NCBI GenBank assembly: GCA_964402715.1
Contig: CAYODJ010000019.1
Span: 1-42,683, forward strand
DNA: 42,683 nucleotides
DNA from: CALXOD01 sp964402715
GTDB lineage: Bacteria > Verrucomicrobiota > Lentisphaeria > Victivallales > Victivallaceae
Reading direction: 5' to 3'
A program made the translations under genes and the position numbers. The notes beneath the pieces were generated by a model that was given only the letters and a program-made list of their open reading frames with translations, searched no databases and was not told the DNA's origin. Below, one piece after another: positions 25,001 to 32,201 of this stretch (its first letter is position 1; each line of letters opens with the position of its first letter).

Positions 25001-25190
25001 GGCCGGTGCGGGAATGCATGTGGAAGCCGCCCATTCCCATTCTCTTGAAATTCAGAATCTGCCGCTTCAGCTGATCCGGCCTCAATTCGCAGTTCCACGC
25101 CCAGAACGGCGCGTCCCGGTAGATCGCCCCGGGATCGGCGAAAACAGACTCGAACCGTCTGTCCTGTTCGGATTCGTAGATGTCTTTCAT
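22038..25190 (-). CDS. GH106-like glycoside hydrolase (alpha-L-rhamnosidase type)
   Basis: Large protein of 1050 residues. The N-terminal half is a family TIM-barrel region: APFWAWNCELRPDQLKRQI, then GGFHMHSRTGLVTPYLS, then YLYDEDRWPSGTAGG, and TDEPQF, which may hold an acidic catalytic residue. A Rossmann-like segment near 500-600 (VVVPPTVTLRATTLSLLERF) and C-terminal beta-sandwich domains complete the GH106-type layout. No signal peptide is visible, so it may act in the cytoplasm on imported oligosaccharides. It stands alone between dnaE and frr. Rhamnosidase activity is the family guess; other deoxy-sugars are possible. The upstream gap has a candidate -10 but no -35 at proper spacing. Confidence 0.75.
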   Translation of the reverse strand: MKDIYESEQDRRFESVFADPGAIYRDAPFWAWNCELRPDQLKRQILNFKRMGMGGFHMHSRTGLVTPYLSPEFMERVRECVETAKAEGMLAYLYDEDRWPSGTAGGMVTKDPKLRARYLLLTPLKRAEPPDSANDDSGRLLACYSVMLDADGALAAYRRLEADEPPDSGAEKFYLYRMVESPQPWFNGQSYADTLNPAAVRKFVEITHEAYFRAVGGEFGRTVPLIFTDEPQFSRKTALRFAREKRDVSMPFTDDLPDTYRRAYRADFFATFPELIWELPGGRFSQARYRYHDHVAERFSSAYADTIGTWCEKHGIGLSGHLMEEPTLESQTRSLGEAMRSYRAFHLPGNDMLCDWMEFNTVKQAASASHQYGRGGVISELDGVTGWDFTFMGHKGHGDWQAALGVTLRVPHLSWVSMAGEAKRDYPASISYQAPWSGKYRLIADHFARMNVALTRGKPHVRVGVIHPIESYWLMYGPQDATAERRGQAESDFTRMTEWLLHGLIDFDFIAESLLPGQGGGPRDGRFAVGKMAYDVVVVPPTVTLRATTLSLLERFRAAGGRIVFAGEVATLCDARTSGRPARLARKCERIPFTRSALLGALERFREVDVIGKADGRRPPALVGQMRDDGARRYLFLADTERMGEGRETLVKVRGEHRVEYLDTGSGTIVPVKAAHEDGWTVFDFCFYPHGHLLVRLTAGGGSDGERIAQPPFGDSAVEAATVGRLSGVTRISLDEPNVLVLDMPRWRLGGDREWRPAEEILRLDDRVRRLLGLQTRDGQMAQPWSRARDRRRIATLELSYRFDSLVDVAAPLLAMEEPENAELFLDGRRIEFADCGWWTDESLRTARLPAIQSGSHELLVRMAYSDSGNLERIFLLGDFGVELRGDSARIVAPVRELCWGDVAGQGLPFYSGNITYHCRFSLGEERRLALRLPSRVTGMPGGMGGPNASREAPCVAYHGTLVSVELDGRPAGDLAFAPFQCDLGVVPPGEHGVDLTLYGSRVNSAGALHLTFRVEWMGPQAWRTEGDMFSYEYRVRPFGITVAPKLLRL

Positions 25191-25505
25191 TTGCTCGCTT
25201 TCCGCCTCCTCTTCCGCGCACCGCCCGGACGGCGCGACGGGCGGCGCGTCCGCGACGTCCGGACGTCATGACGCTATCATACCGCAGCCGTTTTTTCAAG
25301 AGACCCCGCCGTCATTTCCGAGGAAATTCCGTTCGCGGATCCGCCGCCCGCGCATTTTCCCGCGACGGACTTGAAAATGACGTGCCGTGCGCTACATTGG
25401 ACTCGGAAGTATGAAGTCCGCGTGCTTCGGACGGCGCGTTCGGATCGGGTGCGCAGAGCTCCGCGGAGTCGATGAAGAGACGGCAATCTGTCACAGGAGA
25501 AATCT
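25191..25505. other. 315-base intergenic region between divergent GH106-like and frr genes
   Basis: It holds the frr promoter (25371-25398) and a leader of about 100 bases with a short GTCCG/CGGAC repeat. On the minus strand TTGAAA and TATGAT occur, but only 12 bases apart. No further gene is visible. Confidence 0.6.
25371..25398 (+). promoter_or_regulatory. Predicted promoter for frr
   Basis: TTGAAA (25371-25376), a 16-base spacer and TACATT (25393-25398). The same two hexamers with the same spacing occur before the C_GCAxxG gene at 35399-35426. Confidence 0.55.
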
Positions 25506-26069
25506 ATGAGCAACGTCGCTAATTTGCTGCACTCCCTGGAAGAGCATATGAAGAAGACGGTGGAAAGCCTGCAGCAGCAGTTCGCCGCCATCCGCACGGG
25601 GAAGGCGTCCCCGGCCCTGGTCGAAAACATTCCGGTCGAATATTACGGCACGCCCATGCGCATCAAGGAACTGGCGGGAATCACCGCGCCGGAACCGCGG
25701 CTGCTGGTGATTCAGCCGTGGGACGCCGGCGCCGTCCAGGCGGTGGAGAAGGCTCTCCTGGCGTCGAACATCGGCATCACCCCGATGAGCGACGGCCGCA
25801 CGATCAAGCTCCCGATCCCCGAACTGAGCACCGAACGCCGCACGGCTCTGAGCAAACAGGCGAAGGCGCTGACCGAGGAGGCCAAGGTCGCACTCCGCAA
25901 CATCCGGCGCGACGGCAACGACGCGGTGAAGAAGGCGCAGAAGGACGGCGAACTGTCCGAGGACGAACAGAAGAAGATGCTTGAAAGCGTCCAGAAGCTG
26001 ACCGACGGCTACATAGCGGAACTCGAGAAGAGACTCGCGGCCAAGGAGCAGGAGCTGATGACGGTCTGA
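25506..26069 (+). CDS. frr: Ribosome recycling factor
   Basis: Protein of 187 residues that, with EF-G, splits post-termination ribosomes. The full RRF pattern is present: an N-terminal helix with FAAIRTGKASPALVE, the beta domain with YYGTPMRIKELAGI and LLVIQPWD, then LPIPELSTERR and the long C-terminal helices with VALRNIRRDGND and a Glu/Lys-rich end. AGGAG lies eight bases before the ATG. pyrH and tsf, frequent partners of frr, are not adjacent. The next gene begins two bases after the stop. Confidence 0.98.
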   Translation: MSNVANLLHSLEEHMKKTVESLQQQFAAIRTGKASPALVENIPVEYYGTPMRIKELAGITAPEPRLLVIQPWDAGAVQAVEKALLASNIGITPMSDGRTIKLPIPELSTERRTALSKQAKALTEEAKVALRNIRRDGNDAVKKAQKDGELSEDEQKKMLESVQKLTDGYIAELEKRLAAKEQELMTV

Positions 26070-26071
26070 CC

Positions 26072-27946
26072 GTGCGGAACCCCCGCGTGAACGCGAAGCC
26101 CGGCCGTTCCGCCTCGGCGCGGAGACCGTCCGGATCCCGGCGTTTTCTCCTGCGCCTGTCGATCATATGCCTGGCGGCGCTGGCGCTGCGGCTCGCCGTC
26201 TCGTTCGAACTGGCGGCGGACAACGGCGGCGTCAACAGCGTGATGCGCCCCTCGAGGCTGACGGATCTCGCCACCTACCTGCGCCTTTCGGAGGAGATCT
26301 CGCGCGGAATCTTTCCGAAGGAGTTCTATTACCAGCCGTTCTACTACGCGGTGTTCCTGCCGCCGGTGCGTCTGTTCTTCGGAGCATGCATGCCGTGGGG
26401 CGTGCTGATCTGCCAGTCCCTGCTCGGAACCGCCACGGTGTGGCTGGTCGGACTTTGCGGAGCCCGCCTGCGGAACCGGCGGACGGGACTGCTGGCGTCC
26501 TGCGCGACGGCGATCTCCACGCCGCTGCTGCTGTACACTCCGTTCGCGCAGAACGAGACGCTGCACGCGTTTCTGCTGACGCTGCTCTTCTACCTGTGCG
26601 TCAGCGCTCTGCGGAAGGGGGGCGCGCCGCGCTGGTGCGCCGCCGGCGCGACCGCCGGAGCCGCCATACTGAACAGGGGCAACGTCGCGCTTCTGCTGCC
26701 GATCGTCGCGGCGGCGCTGTTCCGTAACTCCCTCCGCCGCGCCGGAAGTTCCGGCGGGGCGTGGAAGGACGCGGCGGTCCGTCTGGCGGCTCTGCTGCTT
26801 CCCTGCGTCGCCGTGCAGCTGCCTTTCGCCGTCCACAACACTCTGTCGCGCGGGACGCCGACGGGACCGTCGACCGCCGCCGGCGCGGTGCTGGCTCTCG
26901 GCAACACGCCGGAGGCTCCGCCGGGGGGGCGCAACCCGGGATTGCCGGCGGGCCCCATGGAATATCCGGAGACCTACGCCGATTTCATGACCCGATCCGC
27001 AGTGCGCTCCGTGCCGCTGCAGATGTGGGATTTCCTGCTCCGCGAACCCGGAGCGTTCGCGGAACTGCAGTTCCGGAAGCTGCTGCTCTTCTGGGACGGC
27101 AGGGAGATTCCCAACAACGTGTCTCTGTACGGCGAGGGGGCCCGCAGCCTCGTCCTGCGGACGCTGCTGCCGGGACGCAGCGCGGCGCTGCTGCCGTTCG
27201 TTCTGGGCGGAATGTTCTGGCAGCTGGCGGCCGTCCTGCGCCGGAGGAGGGACTCATGGCTCATGCTTTACGGCTTCGTGCTCGTGTACTGGGGGGCGAC
27301 GGCGCTGTTCTACATCCTGTCCCGTTTCCGCGCACCGATTCTGCCGCTGGCGTTCATCTTCGCGGGAACCTTTCTGGAACGCGCCCTGCGCCTGCTGCGG
27401 GAGGGCCGCAGGGCGGAACTTTACCGCCGCGCGGCGCCGGCGCTGCTGGCCGGCGTCTTCATGGTCGTCCCCGCCTATGACCTGTACAGAAGCCGCGCCG
27501 AGAGCCTGATTCAGTCCCTGGTGCGTCCGGACGGCGTGATCTTTCCCCTGTCCTCCGGGAAGATCCTGCGCCTGGACCACGGACCGTTCACCTTCGGCGC
27601 GTGGAACGCCCGTGCGCTGTGCTCCGGCGCCTCGGTGCGCAAGACGTTCCCGGCCATGCCGGAGCGGTGCGACGCGGAGCTGGAGATCAGCTTTCTCGTC
27701 GTCAGGGCCCCCGCGTCCGTCGCGGGCGACGTCAACGGCGTGCCGCTGCGTCACGTGTTCGGTTCGCCGGGCATGGAGAAGATCCGGCTCAGGCTGCCCG
27801 TCTCCGGCGGGGAGATCCGTTTTTCGGTCGCCGAGGTCCGGGGTGAGCTGGCGCTGCTCTGCGACGGACAGCGCCGCTACGGCCGCTCCGGCATGCCCGA
27901 TCCCATCGACGGCGAATGGATCATGCGGCTGTACACCGAGCGATGA
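26072..27946 (+). CDS. GT39/ArnT-like polytopic membrane glycosyltransferase
   Basis: The protein has 624 residues and starts at a GTG two bases after the frr stop. A basic N-terminus is followed by a membrane helix, an outer loop containing LTDLATYLRLSEEISRG and YYQPFYYAVFLPP (the acidic loop typical of dolichol/undecaprenyl-phosphate-sugar transferases), and about ten further helices. From about residue 480 there is a soluble domain predicted to face the periplasm, ending in a beta-rich stretch. Such proteins move sugars from lipid carriers to lipids, proteins or glycans outside the membrane. The donor is unknown. The C-terminal domain resembles no domain I can name and may bind the acceptor. 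Confidence 0.72.
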   Translation: MRNPRVNAKPGRSASARRPSGSRRFLLRLSIICLAALALRLAVSFELAADNGGVNSVMRPSRLTDLATYLRLSEEISRGIFPKEFYYQPFYYAVFLPPVRLFFGACMPWGVLICQSLLGTATVWLVGLCGARLRNRRTGLLASCATAISTPLLLYTPFAQNETLHAFLLTLLFYLCVSALRKGGAPRWCAAGATAGAAILNRGNVALLLPIVAAALFRNSLRRAGSSGGAWKDAAVRLAALLLPCVAVQLPFAVHNTLSRGTPTGPSTAAGAVLALGNTPEAPPGGRNPGLPAGPMEYPETYADFMTRSAVRSVPLQMWDFLLREPGAFAELQFRKLLLFWDGREIPNNVSLYGEGARSLVLRTLLPGRSAALLPFVLGGMFWQLAAVLRRRRDSWLMLYGFVLVYWGATALFYILSRFRAPILPLAFIFAGTFLERALRLLREGRRAELYRRAAPALLAGVFMVVPAYDLYRSRAESLIQSLVRPDGVIFPLSSGKILRLDHGPFTFGAWNARALCSGASVRKTFPAMPERCDAELEISFLVVRAPASVAGDVNGVPLRHVFGSPGMEKIRLRLPVSGGEIRFSVAEVRGELALLCDGQRRYGRSGMPDPIDGEWIMRLYTER

Positions 27947-28024
27947 GGCGACGGCGGGGCGGGGTGTCCGTTCCCCCGGAAGGGGGGCGGCGTCCGCGCC
28001 GCGTCCCCGGACTCCCTCCGGAAG

Positions 28025-29113
28025 TCATTCCTCCGCGTCTGCGGGGACGCGTCCCTCGCGCCGGGGGGGATAACTGTCGCGGAGGAGTTCGAAATCCGAC
28101 GGACGGCTCCGCAGCAGGGCGTCGTCCGCGGCGACGTCGTAGGAGCCGTTGCGCAGAAAAATCTCCCGGAGATCCGGACGCCGCGCGAACGCGTCGCCGC
28201 CGCGGCGGACCGCGTCGGGGAGACGCGGCGGGTACCACCGCCGCAGGGCGTCGATCCCGAAGAACTCCGCCACCTTCCGCACGCAGTGCGCCGTCCCGTT
28301 CGCCTTTCCGTCCACCGAATACCCGGCGATGTGCGGCGTCCCGATCTCGACGCGCCGCAGCAGCTCAGGATCGATGTCCGGCTCGTGCTCCCACACGTCC
28401 AGCACCGCTCCCGCCAGCAGGCCCCGCTCCAGCGCCCGCAGCAGCGCGCCGCCGTCGCACACCTCCCCGCGCGAAGTGTTGATGAGAAACGCGTTCCTTC
28501 GCAGTCCGCTCAGCAGAGCCTCGTCCGCCAGACGGCGCGTCCGCCACTCCCCGTCCTCGACAAGCGGCACATGCAGGGACAGAAAGTCCGCGCGGGCGCA
28601 GACATGCTCCAGCGTGACGAACCCCGCGCCCCCCTCGTCCCGTTCGCGCGGAGGGTCGTTCAGCAGCACGGTCATGCCCAGAGCCCTGCCCGTCGCGGCG
28701 ACCAGCGATCCCACATGCCCGACGCCGACGACGCCCAGGACTTTCCCGTCGAGGGAGAAGTCGTGCCGCAGCGCCAGACGCAGCAGGGCGGACGTCACAT
28801 ACTGCCGGACCGAGCCGGCGTTGCATCCCGGGGCGTTGCTCCAGAGAATGCCGCCGCCGTTCAGGAAATCCACATCCAGATGGTCGTAGCCTATGGTCGC
28901 GGTCAGGACCAGCCGCACCGGCGTCCCCTCCAGCAGGGCGGCGTCGCAGCGCGTTCTGGTTCTGACGATCAGAACCGCGGCGTCGAGCACGTCGGCTCTG
29001 GAGATCCCGCCGCCGGGCAGATAGACCACTTCCCGGAAATAGGGTTCGAGCACGCCCCGCAGGAAGGGGATGCGCTCGTCGGCGACAATCTTGCATGGCA
29101 GCGGCGGACGCAC
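28025..29113 (-). CDS. pdxB: Erythronate-4-phosphate dehydrogenase
   Basis: D-2-hydroxyacid dehydrogenase of 362 residues (E. coli PdxB 378), for the DXP-dependent pyridoxal phosphate pathway. PdxB features are ATIGYDHLD, ILWSNAPGCNAGSVRQY, NAD motif GVVGVGHVGS, and the active site Arg in INTSRGEV, Glu in DVWEHEPDID and His in GTPHIAGYSVDGKANGT. The PdxB-type C-terminal extension is present. The GTG start has CGGGGG eight bases upstream. It lies 18 bases after the zinc-ribbon gene and ends convergently to the GT39-like gene, with a 78-base GC-rich gap. Confidence 0.93.
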   Translation of the reverse strand: MRPPLPCKIVADERIPFLRGVLEPYFREVVYLPGGGISRADVLDAAVLIVRTRTRCDAALLEGTPVRLVLTATIGYDHLDVDFLNGGGILWSNAPGCNAGSVRQYVTSALLRLALRHDFSLDGKVLGVVGVGHVGSLVAATGRALGMTVLLNDPPRERDEGGAGFVTLEHVCARADFLSLHVPLVEDGEWRTRRLADEALLSGLRRNAFLINTSRGEVCDGGALLRALERGLLAGAVLDVWEHEPDIDPELLRRVEIGTPHIAGYSVDGKANGTAHCVRKVAEFFGIDALRRWYPPRLPDAVRRGGDAFARRPDLREIFLRNGSYDVAADDALLRSRPSDFELLRDSYPPRREGRVPADAEE

Positions 29114-29131
29114 AGGATTACCCCCGCGGTT

Positions 29132-29356
29132 CTAACGGACGAAGTAGCCGTTTGACTGTCCGATCCAATGGCGGATCACCGGATCCAGGATGAAATCCTC
29201 CATGCGGCTGTCACGGGACAGCGCCTGATTGCAGAACGGGCAGTACGGGAATATCTCCACGTCCACCGCCTGCAGCTCCTCGCCGCAGGCCGGACAGTAC
29301 GCCTCCATCCTCCCCGACGGACCGCGTCTGTACATAATCTGAATTTCCGTCGCCAT
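29132..29356 (-). CDS. Small two-CxxC zinc-ribbon protein
   Basis: Protein of 74 residues with CPACGEEL and CPFCNQAL, two CxxC knuckles that should bind one zinc, then an acidic and aromatic tail. Two ATGs are in frame. GGAGG touches the first (29362) and is seven bases before the second (29356), so the second is preferred. It sits between the antiporter gene (21 bases) and pdxB (18 bases), inside the same leftward run. No family function is known; it may be a nucleic-acid or protein-binding adaptor. Confidence 0.72.
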   Translation of the reverse strand: MATEIQIMYRRGPSGRMEAYCPACGEELQAVDVEIFPYCPFCNQALSRDSRMEDFILDPVIRHWIGQSNGYFVR

Positions 29357-29377
29357 TGTCATCCTCCGTTCAGCGCC

Positions 29378-31327
29378 TCAGAAACCGGCGAGGCAGAACT
29401 CGTCGCACGCCTTGGGTTCGCCGATCAGCATGACCCGATCATCCGGCAGAAGCACGAAGTTCCGATCCGGAAACGGCGTGAACGCCCCGTCGCGCGCCAC
29501 GCCCAGCACGAGCAGGCCGAACTTCTCGCGGAACCCGCTCTCCGCGAGGGAACACCCGTCCCAGCGGCCGCCTTTCGCCACCGTCAGCTCCGTCGTGCCG
29601 AAGAAACGTTCGAGAGACGGGATTCCGTGACGATCCCGGAGACGCGAATCCCGCCCGGTCTTCTCCTCGTTCGCCTTCTGCAGACACCGCAGGATCTCCG
29701 GCATGCTCCATCCCAGCGCCAGCAGAGTTCTCCGCATCGTCTCCATGCCGGCGGCGCGGTTCACCTCCACGATCTGCATCTCCGGCGCGTCCTTCCACAG
29801 CGGCGCGGAGGCGCCGTTCTCCATCTGCAGAATCACCGGGATGTCCGGCCTCATCCGCCGGGCGCACTGCACGACGCCCCTGATTTCCGGCAGGGACGCC
29901 GACGCGACCACCAGCGCGCCGGCGTCCATGATGCCGGCCGCGCCGAGGATCACCTCCTGCGACGGATCTCCGAAGATGGCCGGATATCCCAGCCGCTTGT
30001 ACTGGGCGAAGTTCTTGTACTGCGGCTCGACCAGCATGAAGGCGCGGCTCAGACGGCGCAGCAGCCCCGCCAGATCCGTCACTCCCGAATCCCCGGTCAG
30101 AACGACCTCGCGCGGCGCGTCGCCGTCCTGGAAGTTCACGCGCCGCTGCAGCGGATGCCTGTCCGGATGAAATCTGCGCAGAAGCTTGAAACACGGCGTC
30201 GTCAGATAGGACAGCGGCGGCCCGATCAGCATCGACAGGACCGTCACGTTCAGCAGCAGCGAATACATGTAGTGATCGATCGCCTGCAGCCCGATCCCCT
30301 GCCGGATCAGCACGAAAGTGATTTCGGACACCGACAGCATGCCGAAGAAAGCCGCGAACGGCACCACCCGCCGGTAGCCGAACAGATACGTGACGCCGCC
30401 GAGTATGGCGCCCCGCATGAACACCGCCGCCGTCAGCACCAGCAGGACCGTGAGGAAGTTGTCCCGCAGAAAAACCGGGTCGCACAGCATTCCGACCGAG
30501 ACGAAGAAAATCAGCACGAACAGATCCCTGAGCGGCCCGAGCTCGCTCTGCGCCTTGAGGCTGTAGTCCGATTCGCTCAGCACCATTCCGGCCACGAATG
30601 CTCCGAACGCCAGAGACAGACCGAATCTGCTGGTCAGATAGCCTATTCCGAGCGCCAGCGCGGTCACCACCAGCAGGAAGAGCTCGCGGGAATGCAGCTT
30701 GGACACGAACCGCAGCAGCTGCGACATGAGTTTCGAGCCGATCCCGGCCATCAGCAGTATGAACAGCCCCGCGTACGCCAGAGGCAGCAGGAACTCCGCC
30801 GCGGAGCCCGACGACCTGCTGTAGTTCGTCAGCAGAATCATCACCGGAACCACCGTCAGATCCTGCACGATCGACATGCCCAGCATGATGCGCCCGGACA
30901 GCGCGCCCTCATATCCCTGATTCGCGAGCGTCTTCAGGATCACCGCGGTGCTGCTGCTCAGGAAAGCGGCCGCGAACCACAGCGAGGGCCCCGTCCCGAA
31001 TCCCAGCTTCCTGCCCAGGAACCAGCACAGCAGAAAAGTCAGCGCGACCTGAATGACGGAACCGAAGAAGGCGACGTTGCGTATCTGTTTCAGACTTTTC
31101 AGCGGAAATTCGAGCCCGAGCGAAAACAGCAGCAGAGCCGCGCCTATGTCGGCGAGCTTTCCCACCGCGTCCAGATCCGTCACGTGGGGACCGACCGTGT
31201 GGGGGCTCACCAGCAGTCCGGCCAGCAGATACCCGATCAGCAGCGGCATCCTGAGGAAGCTCGCAAGCACGCCGCCCGCCAGACCGGACAGCACGATCAG
31301 CAGAATGTCCGTCGATATGTCGCCCAT
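29378..31327 (-). CDS. KefB-type (CPA2) cation:proton antiporter with RCK domains
   Basis: The protein has 649 residues. About twelve membrane helices fill residues 1-385, with SSSTAVILKTLANQG and the family Gln-Asp in MSIVQDLTVVP. A nucleotide-binding (TrkA-N) region follows at about 420-540, then a TrkA-C domain in the last 75 residues. It should exchange K+ or Na+ for H+ across the inner membrane. The TrkA-N start reads VVLTGDSGVTDLAG, lacking the GxGxxG loop that binds NAD(H), so ligand control may be altered. AAAGGA precedes the ATG. It lies 51 bases after the pyrK-like gene. Confidence 0.9.
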   Translation of the reverse strand: MGDISTDILLIVLSGLAGGVLASFLRMPLLIGYLLAGLLVSPHTVGPHVTDLDAVGKLADIGAALLLFSLGLEFPLKSLKQIRNVAFFGSVIQVALTFLLCWFLGRKLGFGTGPSLWFAAAFLSSSTAVILKTLANQGYEGALSGRIMLGMSIVQDLTVVPVMILLTNYSRSSGSAAEFLLPLAYAGLFILLMAGIGSKLMSQLLRFVSKLHSRELFLLVVTALALGIGYLTSRFGLSLAFGAFVAGMVLSESDYSLKAQSELGPLRDLFVLIFFVSVGMLCDPVFLRDNFLTVLLVLTAAVFMRGAILGGVTYLFGYRRVVPFAAFFGMLSVSEITFVLIRQGIGLQAIDHYMYSLLLNVTVLSMLIGPPLSYLTTPCFKLLRRFHPDRHPLQRRVNFQDGDAPREVVLTGDSGVTDLAGLLRRLSRAFMLVEPQYKNFAQYKRLGYPAIFGDPSQEVILGAAGIMDAGALVVASASLPEIRGVVQCARRMRPDIPVILQMENGASAPLWKDAPEMQIVEVNRAAGMETMRRTLLALGWSMPEILRCLQKANEEKTGRDSRLRDRHGIPSLERFFGTTELTVAKGGRWDGCSLAESGFREKFGLLVLGVARDGAFTPFPDRNFVLLPDDRVMLIGEPKACDEFCLAGF

Positions 31328-31378
31328 CTTTCCTTTAATCCGACCAGTGACTGAACGCCGCGCCGCCGGAACCGGCGC

Positions 31379-32164
31379 TCACGGACGCTCCAGATAAATC
31401 CGCTCCGCGGGAAACACCGGGCCGTCGGAGCACGCCCGCGCGTACTCCCAGCCCTCCGGCGTGCCGGCCTTGACCTTGACCACGCACGAAAAGCACGCGC
31501 CGATGCCGCAGCACATCATGTGATCCAGACTCAGTTCGCCGGGAACTCCGGAATCCTGCAGCATCGCCGCCATCGCCGCCATCATCGGCCTCGGACCGCA
31601 GCCGTACACCATGACCCGCCGTCCGCGCAGTTCGCGCAGCAGCGTCTCCAGAAGGCCGGTGACCCGGCCCCTGAGGCCCGCCGAACCGTCCTCGGTGCTG
31701 ACGCGGACCTCGAATCCGGCGTCCCTGTAGCGGTCGCGCAGCAGCAGATCGGCGACACCGCGGGCGCCGAGCAGGGCGTACCCCGGAGTCTCCGAGCGCA
31801 GAGCCAGCATGAACGTCGCGGCCGCGCCGTAGCCCCCGGCGACCACCACCGGCACGGTCCCCTCCCCCGGCGGGGTGAACGGACGTCCCAGCGGCCCGAG
31901 CAGATCGCACACCGCCCCCGGTCTCAGTCCGGACAGACGCGCGGTGCCCGCCCCCACCACTTTGTACAGCACCTGAACGACTCCGCCGGCTCCGGCTTCG
32001 CAGATGCTGAACGGACGGCGCAGAATCTGCCGCATGTCCTCGCCGATTCTGACGTGCACGAACTGACCCGGACGCGCCGTCCGGCAGATTTCCGGCGCGT
32101 GAAACCCGACGACATGATATCCGGGCTGAAGCTCCCGATTGAAAACGATTTCCCCGTTCCTCAT
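31379..32164 (-). CDS. pyrK: PyrK-type FAD/[2Fe-2S] electron transfer subunit
   Basis: Ferredoxin-reductase-fold protein of 261 residues. FAD contacts are in RRPFSICEA (49-57), NAD-binding is suggested by VVVAGGYGAAATFML (107-120), and the C-terminal 2Fe-2S site is Cys219, Cys224, Cys227 and Cys245 in the PyrK pattern, ending DGPVF. PyrK lets PyrD-B reduce NAD+ while oxidising dihydroorotate. No pyrD is nearby, so it may partner a distant PyrD or another oxidoreductase. The ATG at 32164 is chosen for the family-like opening; 38 upstream codons are open but Arg-rich and unlikely. It lies 37 bases after ftsZ. Confidence 0.88.
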   Translation of the reverse strand: MRNGEIVFNRELQPGYHVVGFHAPEICRTARPGQFVHVRIGEDMRQILRRPFSICEAGAGGVVQVLYKVVGAGTARLSGLRPGAVCDLLGPLGRPFTPPGEGTVPVVVAGGYGAAATFMLALRSETPGYALLGARGVADLLLRDRYRDAGFEVRVSTEDGSAGLRGRVTGLLETLLRELRGRRVMVYGCGPRPMMAAMAAMLQDSGVPGELSLDHMMCCGIGACFSCVVKVKAGTPEGWEYARACSDGPVFPAERIYLERP

Positions 32165-32201
32165 TTCCTCAGACCCGCCCCGCCGCCGTGGGCCGCATCC
32201 C

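Noticed and set aside
25276..25299. TTGAAA and TATGAT upstream of the GH106-like gene as a promoter
   Set aside because: The spacer is only 12 bases, too short for sigma70.
27947..28024. CCCCC-GGAA-GGGGG hairpin in the convergent GT39-like/pdxB gap as a terminator
   Set aside because: No U-tract follows on either strand and the stem is only five pairs, so the support is too weak to list as a feature.
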